A DNA stretch of 19,142 nucleotides from JBJXGC01 sp046154545 (GTDB lineage Bacteria > Chloroflexota > Dehalococcoidia > Tepidiformales > Tepidiformaceae). Of this stretch, positions 7,155 to 14,399 are shown piece after piece; position 1 is the first letter of the stretch, and each line of letters opens with the position of its first letter. The notes beneath the pieces were generated by a model. That model worked only from the letters and a program-made list of their open reading frames with translations. It was not told where the DNA came from and made no database searches. The translations under genes and the position numbers were made by a program. The stretch covers positions 1 to 19,142 of the forward strand of contig JBJXGC010000227.1 of assembly GCA_046154545.1 (NCBI GenBank). The letters are read 5' to 3'.

Positions 7155-7538
7155 TCAGGCGGACTTGGGCTGCTTCGTCCGCGGCGGCTTGGGGACGGCG
7201 GCTGGTGCACCGGCGGCCTCGTGGCGCGCGGACGCCGGCACCAGCGCCCCGACGGAAGACTCGATCGCGCCGAGGCGCTCCTCGATCTCCGTCAGGCGGT
7301 TCCCGAGCGAGAGCACGTCCGTGCGCGTCGGCACGTTCAGGGCTGTGAAGTAGCGGCCCATGACGTCGTTCATGTTCTTCTGCATGTTCAACGAGATGTC
7401 CATCATCCGGGCCATCGCCTGGCTGAACTCATCCGTCGACATCGCCTCGTTCAAGAACGAGTTCCACTGGCGCTCCGATTGCGAGAGCCAGTCCCGCCAC
7501 ATGGCGAAGGGGTCGGGATTCGCGTTGCTGTCAGCCAC
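7155..7538 (-). CDS. PhaE/PhaR-type subunit of PHA synthase
   Basis: A 127-residue, mostly helical protein. The N-terminal half is rich in Met, Asn and Gln. The segment FTALNVPTRTDVLSLGNRLTEIEERL (63-88) matches the one block shared by class III PhaE and class IV PhaR subunits (LNxPTRxEVxxL...) and should form a coiled coil. The tail is Ala-Pro-Lys-rich. Such subunits bind PhaC and are needed for polymerase activity. At 127 residues it is shorter than typical PhaE (~350) or PhaR (~200). The GTG start is supported by GAGGAG with a 7-nt gap, inside the end of the phaQ-like gene, which it overlaps by 8 nt (GTGGCTGA). It lies between the regulator and phaC in one operon. I give no symbol because PhaE and PhaR cannot be separated by eye. 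Confidence 0.8.
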   Translation of the reverse strand: MADSNANPDPFAMWRDWLSQSERQWNSFLNEAMSTDEFSQAMARMMDISLNMQKNMNDVMGRYFTALNVPTRTDVLSLGNRLTEIEERLGAIESSVGALVPASARHEAAGAPAAVPKPPRTKQPKSA

Positions 7539-7941
7539 CGTCTTGCTCCTCGCCGCGCGAAGCGGCTCGCGTATTCTGCGCCTTGAAGGGCGCGAAGTCT
7601 GCCATCGCCCGCTGCAGCACCGTCTGGTAGTTCTGCAGGGTCGTGATCCAGCCCGCGAGGAAGAGGTCGCCGGCCTGGGTGAGGCTGTACATCCGCCGCG
7701 CCGGGCCGCTTTCGGAGGTGTCCCAAAAAGACGACACCATCCCCGACTTCTCGAGTTGGCGAAGTGTCCGGTATACCGTCCCGCTGTCGCAGGCCGGCAT
7801 GCCGGCCTCGGCCAGCCGTTGGCTCAGCTGGTACCCGTAGGCGTTCCAGTTCTTGAGGAAGGCGAGGAGGCTCGTGGAGAGCAGTTCGCCGTGCAGCCGC
7901 GGTTGCGTCTGCTCAGGTTCTTTGGGGTCGTTCGATGGCAT
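7531..7941 (-). CDS. phaQ: PhaQ-like PadR-family repressor (PHB-responsive type)
   Basis: A 136-residue PadR-type winged-helix protein. The block LLAFLKNWNAYGYQL, GTVYRTLRQLEKSGMVSS and WDTSESGPARRMYSLT covers the helix-turn-helix and wing. The combination of NWNAYGYQL with a GPARR wing is the pattern of PhaQ, the PHB-responsive repressor of Bacillus phasin genes, and the gene sits next to synthase and phasin genes as PhaQ does. Function: likely repressor of its own operon and of the divergent phasin, released when the polymer is present. The start at 7941 is chosen because a promoter (TTGAAA, 17 bp, CATACT) ends 6 nt before this ATG; an ATG at 7956 would lie upstream of the predicted transcript start. 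A near-palindrome covers the -10. It overlaps the synthase subunit gene by 8 nt. Confidence 0.85.
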   Translation of the reverse strand: MPSNDPKEPEQTQPRLHGELLSTSLLAFLKNWNAYGYQLSQRLAEAGMPACDSGTVYRTLRQLEKSGMVSSFWDTSESGPARRMYSLTQAGDLFLAGWITTLQNYQTVLQRAMADFAPFKAQNTRAASRGEEQDGG

Positions 7942-7960
7942 AGATGCAGTATGCATGTAT
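7940..7960. promoter_or_regulatory. operator palindrome at phaQ promoter
   Basis: ATAGATGCA-gta-TGCATGTAT: two 9-bp arms, 8 of 9 symmetrical, centred at 7950. It covers the -10 of the phaQ promoter (CATACT on the minus strand, 7948-7953) and the start codon, fitting autorepression by the PadR-type product. Confidence 0.6.
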
Positions 7961-7976
7961 CAGCGGACTGTTTCAA
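7948..7976 (-). promoter_or_regulatory. phaQ-operon promoter
   Basis: On the minus strand TTGAAA (7971-7976, 5 of 6) and CATACT (7948-7953, 4 of 6) are 17 bp apart. The -10 ends 6 nt before the ATG at 7941, so the transcript is probably leaderless. Confidence 0.55.
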
Positions 7977-7987
7977 TGGGCAAACGG

Positions 7988-8016
7988 TTGACAGCTCTCG
8001 CCACTATGTGTAACTT
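7988..8016 (+). promoter_or_regulatory. phasin promoter
   Basis: A perfect TTGACA (7988-7993) with 17 bp to TAACTT (8011-8016). The predicted start at about 8023 gives a ~45-nt leader with AAAGGGA before the phasin ATG. Confidence 0.6.
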
Positions 8017-8024
8017 GCATCTAT
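8004..8024. promoter_or_regulatory. second PhaQ-like operator, at the phasin promoter
   Basis: The half-site TGCATCTAT (8016-8024) is the exact inverse complement of ATAGATGCA at 7940-7948. With a 3-bp spacer its partner arm 8004-8012 matches 5 of 9. It overlaps the phasin -10 and predicted transcription start. The centres of the two sites are 64 bp apart. Confidence 0.45.
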
Positions 8025-8068
8025 CGACACGGCCCGCATGGCCGTCTTAGACGAAAGGGAACCCACAA

Positions 8069-8545
8069 ATGGCTTCAACCGAACCCGTCCAGAAGTACTT
8101 CGACACCCTCCTCGAAAGCTACGACATCCTCGTTGATGCGATCGACAAAGCCAACGAACGTGGCACCAAGCTCAGCCGCCAGTTCAGCGCGGAAGTCGTC
8201 AAGGGCCAGCGCGAAGCGATCGCCCTCGGCAAGAAGTTTGCCTCGGAGCCCACCGACGCCGGCCAGTTCTACACCGCCCTGCTCGAGAACACGACTGCCG
8301 CCCAGGGGCGCGCCATGGAGTTCGCCCAGGCCGCGTATCAGGAAGCCATCGCCGCCGGTACCGATGCCCGCGAAGTCATGACGAAGCTCGCCGAAGCCAA
8401 CCGTGAGACAGCCAAGGCCGCCATTGAGGCCGCCAAGAGCTTCTCCGCCTCCAACCCCTTCGCCGACGCGATGCAGAAGGGCTTCCAGGCCTTCGTCCAG
8501 CCCACAGGCGGCAAGGCCGCGAAGAAGGAGAAGGCCGCCGTCTAG
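8069..8545 (+). CDS. phasin (PHA granule-associated protein)
   Basis: A 158-residue, almost entirely helical protein: an N-terminal helix VQKYFDTLLESYDILVDAI, then long Ala-, Glu- and Lys-rich amphipathic helices with repeated AxxA spacing (about residues 30-125), and a basic tail GGKAAKKEKAAV. This composition and length match phasins, which coat PHA granules, limit their fusion and stimulate synthase. It has no enzyme motif or signal peptide. AAAGGGA lies 8 nt before the ATG. The gene is divergent from the phaQ-like repressor and shares its operator region, as phaP does in Bacillus. A strong terminator follows. Phasin families diverge quickly, so the call leans on context as well as composition. 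The basic tail could alternatively bind nucleic acid, as in PhaF- or PhaM-type proteins. Confidence 0.8.
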   Translation: MASTEPVQKYFDTLLESYDILVDAIDKANERGTKLSRQFSAEVVKGQREAIALGKKFASEPTDAGQFYTALLENTTAAQGRAMEFAQAAYQEAIAAGTDAREVMTKLAEANRETAKAAIEAAKSFSASNPFADAMQKGFQAFVQPTGGKAAKKEKAAV

Positions 8546-8554
8546 ACGGCGGCC
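8533..8554. repeat. perfect 22-bp palindrome spanning the phasin stop codon
   Basis: Arms of 11 bp (GGCCGCCGTCT and its exact complement) meet at 8543/8544. The stop TAG (8543-8545) sits at the centre. No T-tract follows, so it is not itself a classical terminator, but in RNA it would form a strong hairpin just upstream of the real terminator and could protect the 3' end. Confidence 0.6.
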
Positions 8555-8570
8555 CACTTACACGCCAACA

Positions 8571-8599
8571 AAAAGGCCCGCCAATTCGGCGGGCCTTTT
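8571..8599. terminator. bidirectional rho-independent terminator between phasin and hydrolase
   Basis: AAAAGGCCCGCC - AATTC - GGCGGGCCTTTT: a perfect 12-bp stem with a 5-nt loop, with A-tract and T-tract on the two sides. Pairing extends outward as CAAC/GTTG with one bulged A. It lies between the phasin (plus) and the hydrolase (minus), which converge, and would stop both. Confidence 0.92.
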
Positions 8600-8681
8600 G
8601 TTGTGGGCGTCTCGGGACCGTTGATTTCGCTGTACCCGCCCGCCGCGACGCTACGCGCGACGACGAAGCCGCCGGGAAGGT

Positions 8682-9473
8682 TCAGTTGCTCCGGTGGGAA
8701 CTCGGTACCCCGGCCAGCCGCCGGCCGAGTGCCCGAAAGACGCCCGGGTGGAACGCCATCCCGATGTGGGTGCAGTTCACTTCGTCGTTCAGGGTGTCGT
8801 CTTCTTCCACGCAACTCCGCCAATCGACGACACCGTCGTTCTTCGAATACACAGCGAAGTGGGGGACTTTGTATTCGTCCGGGTTCAGCATGTTGCGCGT
8901 GAACTCGCAGGTGCAGTGGCCACTGAAGCAGGCGGACCGGATGTTCGCCCCAATCCCGCTGCCACGCCGGCTCGCCTGGCGCAACGCCGCCGCTGCCTCG
9001 AGGATGACCGGGTGTGCCCGGACCGTGTCCCGGAACGGTGACCCCAGTGAGATGACCATCGAGATGTGATGCGGGAAGCGCAACGCGAGACTCCGGGCCA
9101 GCATCCCGCCCAGGCTGTGGCCGATCAGCCGCACCGGCTGACCCGTCTCCTGTTGGGCGCGGCGGACGGTGGCGAGGAGGGCCGAGGCGAGATGGTCCGG
9201 GCAGTCCGCCACCCGGCCGATGTCCGAAAAGAAGGGTCTGTAGCCGATTCGGCCCAGCCACTGGTGCAACTCCACCAGCGAGACATCGCTTCCCATGAAC
9301 CCTGGAACCACCACCACCGGCTCGCCGTTGCCACGCGGCACGCCGCACCCGGCGTAGACGGGCGAGGTGTGCAACGCCAGCCAGTCCAGGCCGCAGAATA
9401 TCTCCCGCCAGATCGGCGTGTTCGCCGCCGCCAGGGATGGGTCTTCTAGAAACGGGTCCCCACCGGTCCCCAT
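8682..9473 (-). CDS. alpha/beta hydrolase, lipase/esterase-like (GHSLGG)
   Basis: A 263-residue serine hydrolase. After the strand EPVVVVPGFMGSD, the oxyanion region, comes PVRLIGHSLGGMLAR with nucleophile S120, then AVYSKNDGVVDW with the acid (D213 or D217) and NCTHIGMAFH with H236, so the triad looks complete. There is an unusual cysteine cluster in SACFSGHCTCEF plus CVEED and NCTH, which could form disulfides. There is no clear signal peptide. Substrate is probably a fatty ester. Its position between the PHA module and the WS/DGAT gene makes turnover of storage polyester or wax ester an attractive guess, but it lacks an unequivocal depolymerase signature. The start at 9473 is the ATG nearest the conserved region; a GTG at 9494 is an alternative. 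It is divergent from the acyltransferase gene. Confidence 0.82.
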   Translation of the reverse strand: MGTGGDPFLEDPSLAAANTPIWREIFCGLDWLALHTSPVYAGCGVPRGNGEPVVVVPGFMGSDVSLVELHQWLGRIGYRPFFSDIGRVADCPDHLASALLATVRRAQQETGQPVRLIGHSLGGMLARSLALRFPHHISMVISLGSPFRDTVRAHPVILEAAAALRQASRRGSGIGANIRSACFSGHCTCEFTRNMLNPDEYKVPHFAVYSKNDGVVDWRSCVEEDDTLNDEVNCTHIGMAFHPGVFRALGRRLAGVPSSHRSN

Positions 9474-9580
9474 GCTCGATCGTCCGATCGCCACGTCCCT
9501 CACCCCCGATTCGTTGGTCCTCGTCCCGGCTTCTTCGTGTCCGCACGTGTCCCCGCGACTGGACAGAGCTTGCGGTATCG

Positions 9581-9595
9581 TTAGCGTGACGCTAA
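9581..9595. promoter_or_regulatory. 15-bp perfect palindrome between hydrolase and WS/DGAT genes
   Basis: TTAGCGT-G-ACGCTAA: 7-bp arms, perfect, one central base. It is located between divergent start codons (9473 minus, 9720 plus). The form is typical of a TetR-type dimer site; no regulator gene is adjacent. It could control either or both genes. Confidence 0.5.
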
Positions 9596-9719
9596 ACCCT
9601 TCCGCGGGTTTTCGCAACGCCCCCTATGACACGCATGAAGAGTATCGGCACAGCCTATGGCTTGCCGAACCCCTGTTGCGGGCAGACACTGCGCGTAGCT
9701 TCGGTGAGGAGTCCAAACG

Positions 9720-11120
9720 ATGCCTGACACCGCCCTGGGCCACCGCATGACGTCGTCGGACGCCAGCTTCCTTTACTTCGAACGGCCAACCGCGCCACTC
9801 CACATCGGTTCCACCTCTCTCCTGGACGGCCATATCTCGTGCGACGAGCTGATCGCCCACTTCGCCTCGCGCATCCATCGCATCCCGCGCTACCGCGAGC
9901 TTGCCACCTTCGACGGCCTGAACCTCAACCACCCCGCCTGGGAGCCCGACCCGGCCTTCGACGTGGCCCGTCATGTCGAAGAGGTCGTCCTCCCGGCCGG
10001 CAGCGGGCAGGCTGAGCTGCTTAGCGTCATCGCTCGCGTTTACGCGCCGATGCTCCCCCGCGATCGTCCCCTCTGGAAGGTGGTCCTCATCCAGGGGCTG
10101 CCAGAAGGCCGTTCGGCGATGACCTCACTCGTCCACCACTGCATGGTGGATGGCGTCTCCGGCATCGAACTCCTCCAGGCCGTGACCGACCTCACGCCCG
10201 ACGCCGAACCTGAGGCGGGCCGGTCGTTCGACGCCCCGCCCCCACTTGACCCGTTCGCGCGCACCCGGAACGCCTGGTTCGACGCCGTCGAATCGGCAGT
10301 TACCTCGTCCAACGACGCCCTGCGGCGGATGCTCGACCCCCAGCGCCAGGCCGACGAAATGCGCGTCATCAGCCGCGCCCTCGCTTCAGCGGCCCCCGCT
10401 ATGCTCCAGCCGGCGCCGCCCACCCCGTTCAACCGGCCGGTCGGTGGCGGGCGGGCCTATTCCGTGCTCCCCACGTCCTTCGCCGAGATCCGCGGCGTCC
10501 GCGCTGTCCTCGGCGGCACCATGAACGATGTCGTGCTCTCCACCCTTGCCGGCGGATTGGGCGCCTATCTCCGCGCCACAGGCGAGGCCACGGCTGGCGT
10601 CGAACTCCGCGCCATGATCCCGGTCAACGTACGTTCTGAGTCCAACAAGCAGGCCCTGGGCAACCAGGTCTCGATGATGATCGCCCCGCTCCTGGTCGGC
10701 GTAGAAGACGCCGCCGACCGCCATCGCCAGCTCTCCGCCCGCATGTCTGCCCTCAAAGAAGCGAACCAGGCAGGCGGCTTCGCCCTGCTCGCCCGCCTCA
10801 GCGAATCGCTCCCCGCGGCTTACCAGGCCTTCGCTGGGCTCTGGGCGCCCCAAACCCAGCCGCTCTTCAACATCGTCTGTACAAACGTCCCCGGCCCCCA
10901 GGTCCCCCTCTATATTCGCGGCCGCAAGTTCGAGACCCTCTGGCCGTTGCTCCCCGTCAGCATGGGACTTGGGTTGGGGTGCGCTCTGACCAGCTACAAC
11001 GGCGTCCTCTATTGGGGTTTCACCTGCGACCCCGAGCTCGTCCCCGATATCGACCGCGTCGCAGCCTTCGTGTCGGAAGCGTTCGAATCCCTCAAGTCTG
11101 CTGCTGCGAAGGCGGCATGA
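9720..11120 (+). CDS. WS/DGAT-family wax ester synthase / acyl-CoA:diacylglycerol acyltransferase
   Basis: Esterifies a long-chain alcohol or diacylglycerol with acyl-CoA, making wax esters or triacylglycerol. The 466-residue protein has all the hallmarks: catalytic HHxxxDG as HHCMVDG (139-145), RDRPLWKVVL with the PLW motif (117-119), GGTMNDVVLS with the ND motif, and TNVPGPQVPLYIRGRK near the C-terminus. There are no predicted transmembrane helices beyond weakly amphipathic stretches, as usual for this membrane-associated family. GAGGAG with an 8-nt gap precedes the ATG at 9720. It is divergent from the lipase-like gene, with a 15-bp palindrome between. Which ester it makes cannot be told from the sequence. 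With the PHA genes it indicates two types of carbon storage in one locus. Confidence 0.93.
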   Translation: MPDTALGHRMTSSDASFLYFERPTAPLHIGSTSLLDGHISCDELIAHFASRIHRIPRYRELATFDGLNLNHPAWEPDPAFDVARHVEEVVLPAGSGQAELLSVIARVYAPMLPRDRPLWKVVLIQGLPEGRSAMTSLVHHCMVDGVSGIELLQAVTDLTPDAEPEAGRSFDAPPPLDPFARTRNAWFDAVESAVTSSNDALRRMLDPQRQADEMRVISRALASAAPAMLQPAPPTPFNRPVGGGRAYSVLPTSFAEIRGVRAVLGGTMNDVVLSTLAGGLGAYLRATGEATAGVELRAMIPVNVRSESNKQALGNQVSMMIAPLLVGVEDAADRHRQLSARMSALKEANQAGGFALLARLSESLPAAYQAFAGLWAPQTQPLFNIVCTNVPGPQVPLYIRGRKFETLWPLLPVSMGLGLGCALTSYNGVLYWGFTCDPELVPDIDRVAAFVSEAFESLKSAAAKAA

Positions 11121-11161
11121 CCCAGATTCCCACGCCGGCAGCCTGGGCCTGGGCCTCGCTC

Positions 11162-11191
11162 TTGGCCCGCCAAACGCGAAATAGTTAGACT
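11162..11191 (+). promoter_or_regulatory. promoter of MFS exporter gene, probably leaderless
   Basis: TTGGCC (11162-11167), 18 bp, TAGACT (11186-11191), followed by only 7 nt before the ATG. No Shine-Dalgarno sequence can fit. Confidence 0.45.
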
Positions 11192-11198
11192 GCCACGA

Positions 11199-12887
11199 AT
11201 GCAAGCCTCTGCCACCGCCCCCGTGCCTTTCGCCGAGAATATGCGCCCGCGCGAACGCTGGATGCTGCTCATGGCGCTCACCGTGACCCTCTTCCTCGGC
11301 GCGCTCGACCAGACCGTCGTCTCCACCGCCACCCCCCAGATCCTGGCCGAGCTGAAGGGCTTCAACCTTCTTTCGTGGCTCTTCACCTCGTACATGCTGA
11401 CCTCCACGGTCGTCATCCCCCTCGTGGGCAAACTCGGGGACCTGTTCGGCCGCAAGTGGCTGCTCATCGCCGGTGTGCTCGTCTTCATCATCGCCTCCGC
11501 GCTCTGTGGTGCCGCCTGGAACATGGAGTCCCTGATCGCCTTCCGGTTCCTCCAGGGTCTCGGCGGCGGGGCGATCTTCGCCTGCGTCTTCGCGACCCTC
11601 GGCGACGCCTTCTCTCCCGCTGAACGGGGGAAGTACGTCGGCCTGTTCACGGGCACATTCAGCCTCGCGAGCATCATCGGGCCCACGCTCGGTGGCTTCC
11701 TCACCGACAACGGGGGGTGGCGCTGGATCTTCTTCCTCAACGTGCCGATCGCCCTGATCGCCCTGCCTGCCATCTTCCTCAACATCCCAAGCGTGACGAA
11801 CCGCCGCCAGGTGAAGATCGACTGGCTGGGCGCCTTCATCCTTGCGGTCGCGTCCGTCGCGTTCCTTCTCGCGTTCGTCTGGGCCGGCTCGAAGTACCCC
11901 TGGGGCTCCTGGCAGATCATCGGGCTTCTCGTTGCCTCGGTCGCCGGCACGATCCTCTTTGGGCTGGTCGAACGTCGCCATCCCGAGCCCATCCTCCCGC
12001 TCCACCTCTTCAAGAACCGCACCTTCCTCATTTCGAACCTCATCGTCTTCGCCTTCGGGCTTGGCGTCTTCGGCGCCTTCCAATACCTCGGGCTGTTCGT
12101 GCAGACGGCGCTCGGGGCCTCGGCCACGGCCTCCGGCATCATCTCCACGCCGCAGAGCGCAGGCGTCCTCTTCACCAGCATCGTCGGCGGCCAGGTGATC
12201 AGCCGCCGGGGTACCTACAAAGGGCAGACCATCCTCGGCGCCTTCCTCATCGCTGTCGCCATGCTGCTGATGGAGCTTCGGATCGATACCGGCATCCCCA
12301 AGTGGCACATCAGCGCCATCGTCGTCGTCCTCGGTCTCGGCTTCGGTCTCGTCCTCCCGACGATGTCCCTGGTCGTCCAGAACGCTGTTTCGCCCCAGTT
12401 CATCGGCGTCGCGACCAGTTCGAGCCAGTTCTTCCGGCAGATCGGCAGCGTCATGGGGGTCGCCATCTTTGGCGCCGTCCTCGCCAATGGCTATTCGAGC
12501 AGGTTCGACGAGACCTTCTCCGAGGCAGACCGCCAGGCCGTTGGCCCCGTCATCGTGAGCGAGTTGGAAGACCCGACAATCAGCCTCAACAAGGGCGAGT
12601 TCGCGTCCATCGAACGCCAGGTCAGGGCCATTCCCGGAGGCGAGGAGATCCTCACGCGCGCCAAAGACGCCCAGGCAGAGTCGGTCGCGGCCGGGACCAA
12701 GCTCATCTACCTTGGCGCACTGGCGGCGTCGATCTTGACGCTCATCTTCACGTTCATGCTCAAAGACATCCCACTACGGCGCTTTAAGCCCGTGGGCCCG
12801 GCGCCCGGTAGCCAGCCGGCCGCGCCGGCACCTGAAGGCGGGGCCGCTCCCGTCAGCGCTCCCGCCCCGCCCGGCGGCGGCCGCTGA
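11199..12887 (+). CDS. MFS multidrug exporter, DHA2 (EmrB/QacA) type, 14 transmembrane segments
   Basis: A 562-residue proton-coupled efflux transporter. LDQTVVSTATPQI in the first helix (motif D1), GKLGDLFGRKWLL in the loop after helix 2 (motif A), RFLQGLGGGAIFA in helix 4 (motif B) and GPTLGGFLTDNGGWRWIFFLN in helix 5 (motif C, antiporter) are present, and the number of hydrophobic segments fits the 14-helix DHA2 group. A ~100-residue extracytoplasmic loop lies before the last helix. The C-terminus (from about residue 530) is a Pro-Ala-Gly-rich, disordered tail. Substrate unknown; this family exports drugs, dyes or metabolites. No TolC- or MFP-like partner or regulator is adjacent. No Shine-Dalgarno sequence is seen; the transcript may start at or next to the ATG. 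Confidence 0.93.
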   Translation: MQASATAPVPFAENMRPRERWMLLMALTVTLFLGALDQTVVSTATPQILAELKGFNLLSWLFTSYMLTSTVVIPLVGKLGDLFGRKWLLIAGVLVFIIASALCGAAWNMESLIAFRFLQGLGGGAIFACVFATLGDAFSPAERGKYVGLFTGTFSLASIIGPTLGGFLTDNGGWRWIFFLNVPIALIALPAIFLNIPSVTNRRQVKIDWLGAFILAVASVAFLLAFVWAGSKYPWGSWQIIGLLVASVAGTILFGLVERRHPEPILPLHLFKNRTFLISNLIVFAFGLGVFGAFQYLGLFVQTALGASATASGIISTPQSAGVLFTSIVGGQVISRRGTYKGQTILGAFLIAVAMLLMELRIDTGIPKWHISAIVVVLGLGFGLVLPTMSLVVQNAVSPQFIGVATSSSQFFRQIGSVMGVAIFGAVLANGYSSRFDETFSEADRQAVGPVIVSELEDPTISLNKGEFASIERQVRAIPGGEEILTRAKDAQAESVAAGTKLIYLGALAASILTLIFTFMLKDIPLRRFKPVGPAPGSQPAAPAPEGGAAPVSAPAPPGGGR

Positions 12888-12927
12888 GGCCTCGCCTCGC
12901 GGCTGGCGGGAACAGTTAGCCGGCCTC

Positions 12928-12956
12928 TCGACAGGCCGAGGGCGACGGCGTCTAAT
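12928..12956 (+). promoter_or_regulatory. promoter of the large alpha/beta hydrolase gene
   Basis: TCGACA (12928-12933, 5 of 6) and TCTAAT (12951-12956, 5 of 6) with a 17-bp spacer. A ~25-nt leader with GAGGTGA precedes the ATG. Confidence 0.55.
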
Positions 12957-12987
12957 TCCGTCTCGCAATCCAATTCCGAGGTGAGTC

Positions 12988-14373
12988 ATGACCCAGCTTG
13001 CAGTCCGTCCCACCGTTACTGGACCGCTCAGTGGTGGCCTCAAGGGCTGGCCCTTCGGCGCATCGTCCCTCGATGTCGCGGCCCGCGGCTACACCGAGGC
13101 GGAGTACCTGCTCGAGGGCACCGCCACCCGCTACCGCCTCGCCCCCGGGGCTGAACTCTCCCGCGACGGCCGTTGGCAGGTCGAGCCCGCCGGGGAAGCA
13201 CCCTACCGGACGCGCATGCTCGTCTACCGGCCCACCGACCCGGCCCGGTTCAACGGGACCGTGATCGTCACCTGGAACAACGTTACCGCCGGCTACGACC
13301 TCTTTGGCGCGGAGAGCGTTGAGCTGATCGAGGGCGGCTTCGCCTTCGCCTGCCTGACCACCCAGAAAGTGGGTATCGAAGGGCTTCCGCCCGAGCCGCA
13401 AGGCCTGAGGGCGTGGGACCCGAAGCGTTACGGCACGCTCTCCATCCCCAGCGACGACTACTCCTATGACGTGTTCACACAGGGCGCCCTCGCCGTCGGC
13501 CGCGACCGCTCGCGGCAGCCGGTCGATCCCATGGGCGGTCTCGAGGTCCGCCACGTCGTCGGCCAGGGCGCGTCCCAGTCCGCCGGACGGCTGGGGACAT
13601 ATGTGAACGCCATTCAACCGCTCAGCGGCGCCTTCGATGGCTTCATCCTCAGCATCTACTTCGGCTCGGGCAGCCCGCTGGAGGTGGGCGACACCGTCGT
13701 CAACATCAACGCGCCCGCCGACACGCGGCCACGGGACCGGCTGCGGGGCGCCAATCTGTTGCGCGACGACATCGGTGTGCCGGTCTTCGTGGTGAACTCC
13801 GAACTTGAGGCGATCGCCTGCTATCCCGTGCGTCAGCCCGACACCGCTACCTTCCGTTACTGGGAATCGGCCGGCACCTGCCATGTGTCTGCCCAGAACC
13901 AGCGTGACCGGCAGGCGAAGCTCGTCCGCGACGCCGTGCGGAGCTTGCCCCTGGCGGCAGGCATCAACCGCATCCCGATGGTGCCGCTCTACGACGCGGT
14001 CTTCCACCACATGCACCGTTGGCTGGCGGAAGGTGTGCCCCCGCCCACCGCCCCGAAGGTCGAATTCGGCGGCGACCCGGCCGAGATCGTCCGCGACGAG
14101 CATGGCATCGCGAAGGGCGGCATCCGCCTCCCCCAGGCCGATGTGCCGCTCGCCCAGAACAGCGCCATCCCCCTCACCGAGGACATCTTTGCCTACCTCG
14201 GGGGCTCCAGCCACGCCTTCGCAAGGGAGAAGATTCACGGCCTCTACGGCGACAGGGCGTCTTTCCTCGCGAAGTTCTCCGCCGCCGCTGATCGCGCTGT
14301 TACGGCCGGCGTGTTGCTCCCGCGCGACGTCCCCGCCCTGGTCGCTGAGGCCGCCGAAACCTGGCCCGCCTGA
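12988..14373 (+). CDS. alpha/beta hydrolase-domain protein (Abhydrolase_10-like)
   Basis: A 461-residue protein of a family annotated only as alpha/beta hydrolase domain-containing. The core strand NGTVIVTWNNVTAGYD (89-104) is followed by HVVGQGASQSAGRLGTYVNAI (189-209), where S196 in GASQS is the expected nucleophile, and ESAGTCHVSAQ gives a candidate catalytic histidine. Beta-sheet-rich N-terminal and helical C-terminal parts flank it. No signal peptide is visible, so it is probably cytoplasmic. The substrate is unknown; members often sit in lipid, terpenoid or xenobiotic degradation loci. AGGTGAG precedes the ATG by a few bases. It has its own promoter and converges on the exonuclease gene, 26 nt away, with no strong hairpin between them. 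Confidence 0.75.
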   Translation: MTQLAVRPTVTGPLSGGLKGWPFGASSLDVAARGYTEAEYLLEGTATRYRLAPGAELSRDGRWQVEPAGEAPYRTRMLVYRPTDPARFNGTVIVTWNNVTAGYDLFGAESVELIEGGFAFACLTTQKVGIEGLPPEPQGLRAWDPKRYGTLSIPSDDYSYDVFTQGALAVGRDRSRQPVDPMGGLEVRHVVGQGASQSAGRLGTYVNAIQPLSGAFDGFILSIYFGSGSPLEVGDTVVNINAPADTRPRDRLRGANLLRDDIGVPVFVVNSELEAIACYPVRQPDTATFRYWESAGTCHVSAQNQRDRQAKLVRDAVRSLPLAAGINRIPMVPLYDAVFHHMHRWLAEGVPPPTAPKVEFGGDPAEIVRDEHGIAKGGIRLPQADVPLAQNSAIPLTEDIFAYLGGSSHAFAREKIHGLYGDRASFLAKFSAAADRAVTAGVLLPRDVPALVAEAAETWPA

Positions 14374-14399
14374 CCAACTATCCATACGCGCGGGCGGCG

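Noticed and set aside
8542..9546. 334-codon open frame on the minus strand, crossing the terminator
   Set aside because: Shifted frame of the GHSLGG hydrolase on the same strand; it is Arg/Gly/Pro-rich and reads through the terminator hairpin.
10386..12308. 640-codon open frame on the minus strand
   Set aside because: Antisense to the WS/DGAT and MFS genes, both of which have complete family motifs. The frame is Asp/Glu/Gly/Arg-rich, as expected from the complement of GC-rich codons.
12952..14385. 477-codon open frame on the minus strand
   Set aside because: Antisense to the large alpha/beta hydrolase, whose own promoter, ribosome-binding site and motif order are clear.
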